The notes: a model not told the origin generated them from the sequence alone. Shown: positions 24,720-33,537, counted from the first letter of the stretch. The stretch is 38,956 nt of DNA from Deltaproteobacteria bacterium (GCA_013151365.1 JAADIK010000021.1:1-38956), one strand, 5' to 3'. Numbers and translations: made by a program.

Positions 24720-27398
24720 ATGCAGATTCGAACCAAGACCATTCTGTCAATGCTGGCCGTCATCCTGGTGCTGTCCGGCGGTTATCTTTATATTTTTATC
24801 CACCAGCAGCAGGAAAACCGGCAGTTGATTATCAACGGCAATAAAATCAGGGCGAGGACCCTGATTACCACGGTTGCCGATCGCCTCAACCAGCAGTACC
24901 GGGGCCGTATCCAGGGTTTAATCTATTCCCGCCGCGATATTGTCCAGCTTTTCGCCGATCGTGAACGGCACCGGCTGTTCAAGGCGATCCTCCCGGTCTT
25001 CAAGCAGCTCCGGCGGGAAGACGGGTATTTCTCTCACATTAATTTTGTCCTGCCGGATAATTCGCTCTTCCTGCAGATAGATAAACCGGGGCAAAGTGAA
25101 GAAGGGTGTGCCTGCTTCCCCAAGGTGACCGACGGTGCTGGTGGTCCCAGGATGTCAAGCGGTTTTGAAGATGACTGCTACGGCCTTGATTTTTTTATTG
25201 TCCAGCCGGTTTTCGAGCGGAAAAAGTATATCGGCAGCATGAGTTTCGGCATCAGGGTCGACGAGTTTCTCGACGCGCTCCGGGATAAACTTGATCTGCC
25301 GGTGGCCCTGCTTCTGACCGGCGCCCGGATTGACAAGGATGCCTTGAAAGACCATGCCGCTCTCCCGGTCGACGGGGGGATGATCTATGCCTACAATGAT
25401 TCTTTTTTTTCCGCAAATGCGCAACGGCTGCATATTCGCAATGAAAATCAGACCATGGACACCGGAAATGGCGTTTACGATATTTTTACCTCGTATGTGA
25501 TAAAAAATATTCAGGGCAAAGAGATCGGCCGGATCATCCTGGCCCTGGATGTGACCAACTTCGTTGAATCCCAGCACCGTGATCTGTTCAGATTGATTGT
25601 GATCACCCTGGCACTGCTTGTTGTTGCCACCTTGATCCTCTATTTCAATTTTAACACGATCCTCGGCCGGATCGGGGAGCTCAACGACAGGCTGCGCGGA
25701 AAAAATGAAGAGCTGCGCAAGGCGGGCGAGCAGCTTGAGGCCCTGGTCGAGAAGAGGACGGCGGAACTCGAAGAGACAAACCGTCATCTCAAAGAGGAGG
25801 TGCGGCGACGGCAGGAGGCCAACCGGGCGCTCCATTGTTCGGTTCATGAGTGGCAAAGCACTTTTGACGCCATCAGCGATCCGGTCACGATCCTTGATCA
25901 GGACATGGTTATCGTCGTCGCCAACAAGGCGGCTCACGAGTTGTTGAGCCCGGACGGCGAGGAGGTGGTGGGCCGGAAATGTTACGCCTTGTTTGCCGCC
26001 GGTTCGGAGCCGTGCCGCAACTGCCCGGCCGCCGCCGCGTCTTACGACGGCACCACCCATGAACAGAAAATGGAGCACAACTATCTCGGCAAAACCTTCC
26101 TCGTCTCCTGCTCCCCTGTTGTTGACGGCAAGGAAATCCTGGGTTTTGTCCATACGGCAAGAGATATCACCCAGGAAAAAAACCTGAAAAAGCAGTTGAT
26201 CCAGGCCCAGAAAATGGAAGCCATCGCCACGCTTGCCGGCGGTATCGCCCACGATTTCAATAACATCCTCGGGGCGATCCTCGGCAATGCCGACCTGCTC
26301 CTGTACCGTATCCCCCCGCCCCGGCAGGATAAGAACGGCGCCCCTGCCGGCGACCCCGGGATCACCCTGCAGGATGTCCGGGTGAATCTGCAGGCGATCA
26401 AAAAGGCGGGCAACCGGGCCAAGGAGCTGGTCAGCCAGATCCTCACCTTCAGCCGGCAGACCCAGACGCAGCGCCGCAATGTCCTGGTTACCCCGGTCAT
26501 CAAGGAGGCGATTAAGCTCCTGCGCGCCTCCCTGCCGGCCAACATCGAGATCAACTTCAGCGTGGATAAGGATATCGACCATATCTATGCCGACCTGACC
26601 AGGGTGCACCAGGTTTTCATGAATCTCTGCACCAACGCGGCCCAGGCCATGAAGGAGAAAGGGGGACGGCTTGATGTCTCCCTGCGGTCGATCGAAGCGG
26701 GGCCGGAGGAGTTGAAGCGCTATCCCGAACTGCAGCCGGGCCGCTACGTGGCCCTGGCTGTTCGGGATACGGGGCACGGCATGAGCAAAGAGGTAATGAA
26801 CCGTATTTTCGATCCTTTTTTTACAACCAGGGACGTCGGCGAGGGGACCGGCATGGGGCTGGCCGTTATTCACGGCATTGTCTCCGCTCATGAAGGGGGC
26901 ATCGATGTTCAGTCCGAAAAGGGCAAGGGCTCGGTTTTTACCGTATTCTTCCCGGCGGTCCAAGAGGCAGACGTCGAGGTGAAAGACGTTGTGCTGGGGC
27001 TGCCCCGCGGCAATGAAAAAATTTTGTTTGTCGATGATAAAGAAGATATTGTAAAAATGAGCACCCGGATGTTAGAGTATCTCGGCTATCAGGTCTATGT
27101 CGCCAGAAGCGGGGACCAGGCCCTGGCCATGATCAAGGCGGAGGCGGCGGACATCGACCTCGTCATCACCGACTACTCCATGCCCGGGATAACAGGGTTG
27201 CAGCTTGCGGAGAAAATAATCAAGATCCGCAAGGATTTGCCCGTTATCCTCTGTTCCGGTTTCAGTGAAGCTGCTATCGTCGATGAGGCGAGCAAGACGA
27301 TTAACTGTAGATTCTTGCCCAAACCGCTTGATATGAATGTCCTCGCCAGGACAATCCGCGAAATTTTATCCGGTCGTGATCAGGGATGCGAGTCTTAA
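24720..27398 (+). CDS. Hybrid histidine kinase with periplasmic sensor domain
   Basis: 892 aa from ATG 24720, which begins an anchor-type N-terminus 5 bp after the previous stop; an in-frame ATG at 24687 would overlap that gene. TM1 about 8-26; a periplasmic Cache-like sensor of ~260 residues (about 28-290) with a CYGLDFF/VQPVFERKKYIGSMSFGI core; TM2 about 292-312; coiled coil; PAS about 372-485 with CYALFAAGSEPCRNCP; HisKA His near 510 in GGIAHDFNNIL; HATPase (DTGHGMSKEV, GTGMGLAVIHGIV); receiver with Asp near 817 in LVITDYSMPG. Cache domains usually bind small metabolites, so a link to the mdh/YvcK-like neighbours is possible. The response-regulator gene overlaps its end by 13 nt. Confidence 0.9.
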   Translation: MQIRTKTILSMLAVILVLSGGYLYIFIHQQQENRQLIINGNKIRARTLITTVADRLNQQYRGRIQGLIYSRRDIVQLFADRERHRLFKAILPVFKQLRREDGYFSHINFVLPDNSLFLQIDKPGQSEEGCACFPKVTDGAGGPRMSSGFEDDCYGLDFFIVQPVFERKKYIGSMSFGIRVDEFLDALRDKLDLPVALLLTGARIDKDALKDHAALPVDGGMIYAYNDSFFSANAQRLHIRNENQTMDTGNGVYDIFTSYVIKNIQGKEIGRIILALDVTNFVESQHRDLFRLIVITLALLVVATLILYFNFNTILGRIGELNDRLRGKNEELRKAGEQLEALVEKRTAELEETNRHLKEEVRRRQEANRALHCSVHEWQSTFDAISDPVTILDQDMVIVVANKAAHELLSPDGEEVVGRKCYALFAAGSEPCRNCPAAAASYDGTTHEQKMEHNYLGKTFLVSCSPVVDGKEILGFVHTARDITQEKNLKKQLIQAQKMEAIATLAGGIAHDFNNILGAILGNADLLLYRIPPPRQDKNGAPAGDPGITLQDVRVNLQAIKKAGNRAKELVSQILTFSRQTQTQRRNVLVTPVIKEAIKLLRASLPANIEINFSVDKDIDHIYADLTRVHQVFMNLCTNAAQAMKEKGGRLDVSLRSIEAGPEELKRYPELQPGRYVALAVRDTGHGMSKEVMNRIFDPFFTTRDVGEGTGMGLAVIHGIVSAHEGGIDVQSEKGKGSVFTVFFPAVQEADVEVKDVVLGLPRGNEKILFVDDKEDIVKMSTRMLEYLGYQVYVARSGDQALAMIKAEAADIDLVITDYSMPGITGLQLAEKIIKIRKDLPVILCSGFSEAAIVDEASKTINCRFLPKPLDMNVLARTIREILSGRDQGCES

Positions 27399-27754
27399 TT
27401 GTTGATGATGATGAACAGATCCGGGCGCTGCTCCAGGAGGTAATGGAGTGGGCGGGCTTTGACGTGGCCGTGGCGGAGAACGGCCGGGTGGCCATGCGGC
27501 TTCAGGGACAACAACCCGCCGACCTGGTGATTACCGATTTGATCATGCCTGAACAGGAAGGGCTGGAAACGATCACCAGCCTGAAAAAAATATATAAAGA
27601 CATAAAAATAATCGCCATTTCAGGCGGCGGCCGGATCGGGCCGGAGGCTTATCTGCCGGCCGCCTTGGAACTCGGGGCGGATCGGATTTTCAGCAAACCG
27701 TTTGACGTGCAGGAAATTGTCGCCGCGGTCAGGGCGTTATTGGAAATCCCGTAG
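27386..27754 (+). CDS. Single-domain response regulator
   Basis: 122 aa, a receiver domain with no output domain. Acidic pocket VDDDEQ near the N-terminus, phospho-acceptor Asp near 51 in LVITDLIMPEQEG, Ser/Thr switch in IIAISGGG and Lys in FSKPFD. It starts inside the end of the hybrid kinase (13-nt overlap), so it is translationally coupled and likely takes phosphate from it or from the kinase's own receiver in a relay. Its target is unknown; it must act by protein contact. Confidence 0.9.
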   Translation: MRVLIVDDDEQIRALLQEVMEWAGFDVAVAENGRVAMRLQGQQPADLVITDLIMPEQEGLETITSLKKIYKDIKIIAISGGGRIGPEAYLPAALELGADRIFSKPFDVQEIVAAVRALLEIP

Positions 27755-27796
27755 GCGTCTGCTGATGGCCGGCAATGAATTCCCGCGGACCCGGAC

Positions 27797-29644
27797 GTGA
27801 ACCAGGAGAGCACCGCGCAGGCCGGGCAGGGGCGGCCGCCGGCCGGAAAACGGGCGGTCCTGGGACTTGTTCTGCCTATTTTTTTCCGTTATCGCCGCCG
27901 GCTCGCCCTGGGCCTGGTTGCCCTGATCGCCGTCGATTTCCTGCAACTCATTATTCCCCACCTGCTCAAGATCGGCGTGGACGGCCTGGCCGACGGCACG
28001 GCCACCACGAATCACCTGCTGGCAATCGGTGGCCTGATTCTTCTTATCGCCTTTTTTGTGGCGATACTCCGCTTCGCCTGGCGTTACCTGATCGTCGGTT
28101 TTTCCCGGCTGCTTGAGCGCCACCTGCGCAACCGCATTTTTTCCCATATTCTCACCCTGGACCGGCACTTTTTCGAGCGGCGGACAACCGGGGATATCAT
28201 GGCCCACGCCAGCAATGACCTGCTGGCGGTACAGATGGCCTGCGGCATGGGCCTGGTGGCGGCTGTCGACGCCCTGGTCATGTCCTGCGCCGCCATCGGT
28301 TTCATGGTCCACATCCATCTCCGGCTGACCCTGCTGGCCCTGCTGCCCATGCCGCTTCTCGCCCTCTGTACCCGCCTCCTTTCCGCCCGGCTGCATCAGC
28401 GGTTCAATATCGTGCAGGAGCAGTTCTCCCTGCTCACCGAATTCGTCCGGACAACGCTGGTCTCCATCCGCCTGGTCAAGGCCTATACCATGGAGAATCT
28501 GCAGAAGCGCGACTTTGAAAAACTGGGGCGGTCCTATGTCCACAGCAATATCCGGGTGGCGACGATTCAGGGCCTGTTGTTTCCCGTTGCCGGCCTGGTC
28601 GGCAACATGGGCATGCTCCTGGTTCTCTATTTCGGCGGCCGCCTGGTGATTGCCGGCCGCATCAGTCTCGGGGACTTTGTCGCCTTTATCACCTACCTGT
28701 ACATGCTGGTATGGCCGATGATGGCCATCGGCTGGGTGACCAACCTGGGCCAGCGGGGCATGACCTCCCTGGGCCGCATTCACGAGCTTTTGAGCGCCGC
28801 CCCCCGCTTGCAGGACCGGCTCCCGGCAAAGCGGCCCGCGATGCCGGTTCCGGGCTTCCGGCTCCGTGATCTCGACTTTGTCTACCCGGCGGCAACCCAT
28901 CCGGCCCTGCGCCATGTCTCCCTTGACATCGGCCCCGGAATCCTCGGCCTCACCGGCCGGACCGGCAGCGGTAAATCAACCCTTTGCAAGCTGCTGGCCC
29001 GGCTGTATCCGGTTGCGGACGGCTGCCTTTTTTTCGCCGGCAGCGACGTGAACAGTCTCTCCCTTGACGCCGTCCGCAGCCGGATCGGTTATGTGGGTCA
29101 GGAAACGGTACTTTTTTCCGATACCGTGGCCGCCAACATTGCCATGGGACGTCCCGGCGCCTGCCGGGCGGAAATAGAAGAGGCCGCCCGGCAGGCGGCT
29201 ATTCATCACGAGATCCTGCAGCTCCCCAAGGGGTACGAGACCATGATCGGCGAGCGGGGCGTCAAACTCTCGGGCGGGCAGCGACAGCGCCTGGCCCTTG
29301 CCCGGGCCCTGCTGTGCCGGCGGCCGGTTCTCATTATCGATGACGCCCTGTCCGCCCTCGACGTGGAGACGGAATATGCCGTCATCGTCGCTCTCCGGCA
29401 GGGATTGCGGGGCAAAACGGTCCTCATCGTTTCCCAGAGGATCAAGCTGCTGTCGGAAACGGACGAGATCGTGATCATGGAGCAGGGAACCGTTGTCGAC
29501 CGGGGCGGGCATGAAGAGCTTTTCCGGAGAAACGCCTTGTACCGGTTTATGTATGAAAAGCAGCTGCATGAACCGGGCGTGGGGACAAATAACGTAACTA
29601 CGGGGCAATCCGCTTCGTCTTTAAAGCAGGGGATTAATGTATAA
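27797..29644 (+). CDS. ABC exporter half-transporter, degenerate-site subunit
   Basis: 615 aa: a six-helix membrane domain (about 25-325) fused to an ABC domain (about 345-590). Walker A GRTGSGKST near 386, Q-loop GYVGQETVLFSDTVAANI, canonical signature KLSGGQRQRLALARAL, and Walker B LIIDDALSALD, where Asp replaces the catalytic Glu. It forms a heterodimer with the next gene, overlapping it by 8 nt. By analogy with BmrCD and TM287/288, its Walker B belongs to the non-hydrolysing site while its LSGGQ completes the active site. Substrate unknown; multidrug or lipid export is typical. The GTG start has no clear ribosome-binding site, so it is uncertain. Confidence 0.9.
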   Translation: MNQESTAQAGQGRPPAGKRAVLGLVLPIFFRYRRRLALGLVALIAVDFLQLIIPHLLKIGVDGLADGTATTNHLLAIGGLILLIAFFVAILRFAWRYLIVGFSRLLERHLRNRIFSHILTLDRHFFERRTTGDIMAHASNDLLAVQMACGMGLVAAVDALVMSCAAIGFMVHIHLRLTLLALLPMPLLALCTRLLSARLHQRFNIVQEQFSLLTEFVRTTLVSIRLVKAYTMENLQKRDFEKLGRSYVHSNIRVATIQGLLFPVAGLVGNMGMLLVLYFGGRLVIAGRISLGDFVAFITYLYMLVWPMMAIGWVTNLGQRGMTSLGRIHELLSAAPRLQDRLPAKRPAMPVPGFRLRDLDFVYPAATHPALRHVSLDIGPGILGLTGRTGSGKSTLCKLLARLYPVADGCLFFAGSDVNSLSLDAVRSRIGYVGQETVLFSDTVAANIAMGRPGACRAEIEEAARQAAIHHEILQLPKGYETMIGERGVKLSGGQRQRLALARALLCRRPVLIIDDALSALDVETEYAVIVALRQGLRGKTVLIVSQRIKLLSETDEIVIMEQGTVVDRGGHEELFRRNALYRFMYEKQLHEPGVGTNNVTTGQSASSLKQGINV

Positions 29645-31439
29645 TTTCGGTTACAGTGAAGAGGGCCGGGAGGGATCGCTCCGGGACCTGCATATCTGGC
29701 TGAGAATCCTTCGTTACGGTGCCGGGCATCGGCTGGGCCTGGTCCTGGCCGTTCTCCTGTCCCTGGTGGTGACCGGGGCGACCCTGGGGCTGCCCCGCCT
29801 GATGCAGATGGGCATTGACGGATTTATTATGAATACCCACCTGCCAGCGGTGCAGCGCATTGCAGGGCTTGGCCGGATCGCCGTTGTTTACGGCATCCTG
29901 GTCGGGCTTGTTTTCCTGGCCGGTTTTTTTCAGGTGGTGGTCCTGGAGACGATCGGTCAATGGATCATGCATGCCATGCGCCGTGACCTTTACGCCCACA
30001 TGCTGGATCTCGACCTGGCCTTTTTCAACAACCAGGCCGTCGGCCGCCTGGTCACCAGGTTGACCAACGACATCCAGAACATGCATGAAATGTTCACCTC
30101 GGTCATGGTCACGCTTTTCAACGATTTTCTCAGGCTGGCGGGCATCCTGGTGATTCTTTTCCTCATGAACGTCCGGCTGGCCCTGGTCATGTCCGTTTTT
30201 GTGCCGCTGGCCGCCTTGATTACCGTGGTCTTCTCGCGGCTCGCCCGGGAACGGTTTCGCGACATCCGCCGGCAGCTGGCCCGGCTGAACAGCTTCCTCC
30301 AGGAGGCGATCTCCGGCATCAGCGTGCTCCAGCTCTTTGGCCGGCAGCAGGACAGTTTCCGCAAGTTCGACGTGTTGACCAGGGAGTACCAGGACCTGGC
30401 ACTACGACAGATCAAGCTGTTCGGCACCTTTATGCCGATGAGCGAATTCATGAGTTCTGCCGCCATTGCCCTGATTCTCTGGTACGGCGGCGGCGAGATT
30501 ATAAGGCGGGAGATGAGTCTCGGCGAACTGGTCGCCTTTTTTTCCTACATGCGGCTTTTTTTTCAACCCCTGCGGGAACTGTACCAGAAGTATTCCATTG
30601 TCCAGTCGGCCATGGCTTCGGCTGAACGAATTTTCAACCTGCTCGACACTGAAAAAAGGATCGAGGCCCCTCCGGTGCCGGTGGAGCCGGAGAGGATTAA
30701 AGGCGACCTGGTTTTCGACGATGTCTGTTTCGCCTACGAACCGGACCAGCCGATTCTGCGTCATATCAGCCTGACCGTCGCTGCCGGCGAAACCGTGGCC
30801 GTTGTCGGTTCGACCGGCTCTGGAAAGAGCACCCTGATCAACCTCCTGGTCCGTTTTTATGACCCGCAGCAGGGGAGAATCCTGGTCGACGGCCGGGACC
30901 TGCGGGAATACCGGCCGCATGACCTGAGAAGGATCGTCGGCGTCATCATGCAGGATGTCTTTGTCCTGCCCGAGACGCTGCTTGCCAACATTGTCATGGA
31001 TACGGGCCATGATCGTTCCCGGGTCGAGGAGATCATAAGAGAAACAGGCATGGAGCCGTTCGTGGCCGGCCTGCCCGACGGCCTTGACACGCTGATAGGC
31101 GAGGGGTACCTGGATTTTTCCGCCGGGGAAAAGCAGTTGCTCTGCTTTGCCCGGGTCCTGTGCCGTGACCCGGCAATCCTGATCCTTGACGAGGCCACCT
31201 CCGCCGTTGATTCCGAAACGGAAAACATTCTGGAACAGGCGGTTGTCGCCGGTTTCGAGGGCCGGACCTCGCTGATTATCGCCCACCGTCTGTCAACGGT
31301 GCGCCGGGCCGACCGGGTGGTGGTCATGGACCACGGCCGGATTGTCGAGCAGGGGAGTCATGATGAACTGATGGCCGCCGGGGGCGCTTACTCCCGGCTG
31401 GTAACCCTGGATTTGCGGACCAACGGCGCCGGCCGGTAA
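29637..31439 (+). CDS. ABC exporter half-transporter, catalytic-site subunit
   Basis: 600 aa, membrane domain (about 20-320) plus ABC domain (about 345-590). Walker A GSTGSGKSTL, signature altered to DFSAGEKQLLCFARVL (not LSGGQ), Walker B LILDEATSAVD with the catalytic Glu kept, H-loop IAHRLSTV. This is complementary to the preceding subunit: one good site and one degenerate site per heterodimer. Its ATG lies 8 nt inside the previous gene. It is last in the mdh-to-exporter run; a small hairpin overlapping its stop codon (31437-31464) begins a repeat element. Confidence 0.92.
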   Translation: MYNFGYSEEGREGSLRDLHIWLRILRYGAGHRLGLVLAVLLSLVVTGATLGLPRLMQMGIDGFIMNTHLPAVQRIAGLGRIAVVYGILVGLVFLAGFFQVVVLETIGQWIMHAMRRDLYAHMLDLDLAFFNNQAVGRLVTRLTNDIQNMHEMFTSVMVTLFNDFLRLAGILVILFLMNVRLALVMSVFVPLAALITVVFSRLARERFRDIRRQLARLNSFLQEAISGISVLQLFGRQQDSFRKFDVLTREYQDLALRQIKLFGTFMPMSEFMSSAAIALILWYGGGEIIRREMSLGELVAFFSYMRLFFQPLRELYQKYSIVQSAMASAERIFNLLDTEKRIEAPPVPVEPERIKGDLVFDDVCFAYEPDQPILRHISLTVAAGETVAVVGSTGSGKSTLINLLVRFYDPQQGRILVDGRDLREYRPHDLRRIVGVIMQDVFVLPETLLANIVMDTGHDRSRVEEIIRETGMEPFVAGLPDGLDTLIGEGYLDFSAGEKQLLCFARVLCRDPAILILDEATSAVDSETENILEQAVVAGFEGRTSLIIAHRLSTVRRADRVVVMDHGRIVEQGSHDELMAAGGAYSRLVTLDLRTNGAGR

Positions 31440-31513
31440 GCTGCGGCGCCGGTGGCGGCTTACAGGTTTATGGTATGTGAAACCGCCTGCTTGTAACCAC
31501 CGTGAGGTGTTAC
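31437..31513 (+). repeat. Hairpin-plus-tail repeat, copy 1
   Basis: A short hairpin with GTAAGCTGC / GCGGCTTAC arms overlaps the ABC exporter stop codon and is followed by a tail (31459-31513) CTTACAGGTTTATG, TATGTGAAACCGCC ... GTGAGGTGTTAC. The same tail, in the same orientation and also right after a hairpin, occurs at 33438-33488. No T-run follows, so it is not a standard terminator. Confidence 0.6.
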
Positions 31514-31535
31514 GAGATAACTGCCGGCGGACCTG

Positions 31536-32255
31536 TCAGCTGCCGAGGGGTTGTACGTTTCGGCTTCTGATCCTGATAACCGGAAGGGGAAGGAGCGCGC
31601 GCAGGGAGTCGGCCTGCGGGTTTGTCACGCTCTGTTTGATCAGGATAGCGTAAGGCGTCACGTCCCGGCCGTAGTAGGAGGAATTCCATTTGTAACGGGG
31701 GGCGACAACGGCTCCTTCCACGGAAATGCCGCCGTAGGCGCCCTGGGAACGACCAAAGGCCAGGATATCGGCGATCTGCACCTTGGCCGAGCCGCCCACC
31801 GGCCCGGCGGCCACGGCAATGTCGCCGCCCAGCTTGAATTCCGTGGAAAGCATGGCGTTCAGCCCCTTGTCGGTCATGATCATGAAGATCAGTTCCGAGG
31901 CGTCGGCGCCGATCTGGAATCCAAGAGAAACCGAGCCAATGGTGTAGAAGGCGGGATAGCTCCATTTGCCGGTTTTTTCATTCCGGGCCAGCAGGACGCC
32001 GCTGCCGCCGGAGCCGCCGAGGATAAAACCGCCCCGCAGCATCTGCGGGACGATGAAGATCCCCTTGGCCTTGCCGACATTTTCCCGGAACCATGCCATG
32101 TTCGGGTCGGCCATGAAATTCTTGAACACGAATTCGCTTTTGATAACCAGTTCGTCGGGCCGGGAAAAACCGGCCGCCGAAGAGGACGGCGCTGTCGTCA
32201 GCATGGCGGCCGAGACGGCCAGGATAACGAAAACAAGGCGATTTATGATTTTCAT
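31536..32255 (-). CDS. SYLF-domain (Ysc84-like) secreted lipid-binding protein
   Basis: 239 aa from ATG 32255; a GTG four codons earlier is also in frame. The N-terminal signal peptide (MKIINRLVFVILAVSAAML, Ala-rich cleavage region near 25-30) points to the periplasm or outer membrane. The rest is a SYLF/Ysc84 domain: AKGIFIVPQMLRGGFILGG, GSGVLLAR, WSYPAFYTIGSVSLGFQIG, ELIFMIMT, GGDIAVAAGPVG and GAYGGISVEGAVV. SYLF domains bind phosphoinositides in eukaryotes; the role of the bacterial exported forms is unclear. It lies divergent to the LolA-like transport cassette, which may suggest a common envelope-lipid theme. Monocistronic. Confidence 0.88.
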   Translation of the reverse strand: MKIINRLVFVILAVSAAMLTTAPSSSAAGFSRPDELVIKSEFVFKNFMADPNMAWFRENVGKAKGIFIVPQMLRGGFILGGSGGSGVLLARNEKTGKWSYPAFYTIGSVSLGFQIGADASELIFMIMTDKGLNAMLSTEFKLGGDIAVAAGPVGGSAKVQIADILAFGRSQGAYGGISVEGAVVAPRYKWNSSYYGRDVTPYAILIKQSVTNPQADSLRALLPLPVIRIRSRNVQPLGS

Positions 32256-32559
32256 GAGGTTTCTCACTTTTTTATTGCTTTTGAAATCCGGTTTTTTCCC
32301 TTTGGCAAAATAATTATTTGTCCGGAAAAGTTTGTATATTCAATTGGTTCAAGATATAATAAAAACAGTAATATATTGAACATTATGTTTTTCTCCGCCC
32401 CTGTCAAGGGTAAAGGATAATCACGGCTGATATTTTTTATTTTGTAACTATTTCTGTTTTGTAACTATTCATGCGGGAGTCGATAACTTTGATTTCCTAC
32501 CGGACCGTAACCGTCCACCTTGTTTCGTGGGCCGGAGAAGATGAGGGAGTGAGCGGCTG
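32256..32559. other. AT-rich divergent regulatory region
   Basis: About 300 bp between the divergent SYLF gene and LolA-like gene. It holds the plus-strand promoter at 32332-32360 and a 13-bp direct repeat TTTTGTAACTATT at 32440-32452 and 32457-32469 (17-bp period). Much more AT-rich than the neighbouring genes. No ORF or RNA gene seen. Confidence 0.6.
32332..32360 (+). promoter_or_regulatory. Candidate promoter of the LolA-like cassette
   Basis: TTGTAT (32332-32337), 17-bp spacer, perfect TATAAT (32355-32360). It predicts a leader of about 190 nt before the ATG at 32560. The TTTTGTAACTATT direct repeats lie downstream of this promoter, in the leader. Confidence 0.5.
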
Positions 32560-33327
32560 ATGAAGAGATCGGCATTACTGTTTCTCTTCCTGGTCCTGAC
32601 CGGGCTCGTTGCCGGGCCGCTTTTCGCGCAAACGGCCGATAGTGACCGGGCGCGGGCGATCTTGCGGAAAATCGATGACCTGTGGCGTTCCACCTCGTCC
32701 GTGGCCAGGTTGAAAATGGTTGTCAAAACAGAGCATTATACCAGGACCCTGGTCCTGGACAGCTGGACCAAGGGCAAGGAGAAGTCGCTGGTCCGCATTG
32801 TTTCGCCGCTGAAGGAGGCCGGAACCGTCAGTCTCAAAAACGGCAATACCATGTACACCTACCTGCCCAAGACCGACCGGGTTATCCGCCTGACCTCCGG
32901 GATGATGATGGGTTCCTGGATGGGGAGTCATTTTACCAATGACGACCTGGTCAAGGAATCGCGTCTTGCCGATGATTATTATCCCGAAATCACCTATGAA
33001 GGCGTACTCGACGGCCGGAAGATCATCCGGCTTGCCCTGCTGCCGAAACCGGACGCCCCGGTCGTCTGGGGCCGGATCGTCACCACCGTCCGGGCCGGGG
33101 ATTACCTGCCCCTTGTTTCTCTCTATTATAACGAGGATATGGTCCTGGCCCGGACCCTTACTTTTTCGGATATTCGTGAGATGGGGGGGCGGAAACTGCC
33201 GGTTGTTCTCCGGATGGTCCCGGCCGACAAACCGGGGGAGTATACGGAATTGACCTATGAAGCGATCCGTTTCGGGGTCCCTCTCCGGGACTCGCGGTTT
33301 TCGTTGCTTCAACTCCGCCGGAGGTAA
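32560..33327 (+). CDS. LolA-like outer-membrane lipoprotein-sorting protein
   Basis: 255 aa with a clear signal peptide (MKRSALLFLFLVLTGLVAG, cleavage near FAQ at 24). The mature part has the LolA-like beta-sheet fold of the PF17131 type: DDLWRSTSSVARLKMVV, VLDSWTKGKEKSLVRI, KNGNTMYTYLPKTDRVIRL, then GSWMGSHFTNDDLVKES and a C-terminal FSDIREMGGRKLPVVLRM. Proteins of this type are often encoded with FtsX-like ABC permeases and are thought to carry lipidated or hydrophobic cargo across the periplasm. GGAGTGAG precedes the ATG. It is the first gene of a five-gene cassette; the 210-bp gap to the next gene contains a long hairpin. Confidence 0.88.
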   Translation: MKRSALLFLFLVLTGLVAGPLFAQTADSDRARAILRKIDDLWRSTSSVARLKMVVKTEHYTRTLVLDSWTKGKEKSLVRIVSPLKEAGTVSLKNGNTMYTYLPKTDRVIRLTSGMMMGSWMGSHFTNDDLVKESRLADDYYPEITYEGVLDGRKIIRLALLPKPDAPVVWGRIVTTVRAGDYLPLVSLYYNEDMVLARTLTFSDIREMGGRKLPVVLRMVPADKPGEYTELTYEAIRFGVPLRDSRFSLLQLRRR

Positions 33328-33334
33328 GGGGAAT

Positions 33335-33488
33335 GTAAGTCGCCACAGGCACCCCATCTTCACGCAGTTGCTCCCGCCCGCATAGAGGGACTATAGCGAA
33401 CGGAAGCAACTACGCAAATCTGGGGCACCTGTGGCGACTTACAGGTTTATGATATGTGAAACCGCCTTATATCCTTGTGAGGTGTTAC
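33335..33488 (+). repeat. 108-bp hairpin plus conserved tail (repeat copy 2)
   Basis: 33335-33442 forms one long imperfect palindrome. The outer 22-bp arms (GTAAGTCGCCACAGG... and ...CCTGTGGCGACTTAC) differ at two central positions, and the inner arms continue with CGCAGTTGCTCCCG against CGGAAGCAACTACG. The tail 33438-33488 matches 31459-31513. It lies inside the LolA-like cassette, between its first and second genes. No T-run. Confidence 0.75.
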
Positions 33489-33502
33489 CGGGAAATTAGT
33501 AT

Positions 33503-33525
33503 CACCTCGAGCCGTCACGGATTCA
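33503..33525 (-). repeat. Relic left end of the MITE-like family
   Basis: CACCTCGAGCCGTCACGGAT plus TCA matches the reverse complement of the family's left terminus. Only ~23 bp remain, directly before the ribosome-binding region of the first permease gene (ATG 33538). Confidence 0.55.
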
Positions 33526-33537
33526 CGGAGTGAGAAA

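Noticed and set aside
25155..26963. 602-codon minus-strand ORF
   Set aside because: Antisense to the hybrid kinase; composition is that of a shadow frame.
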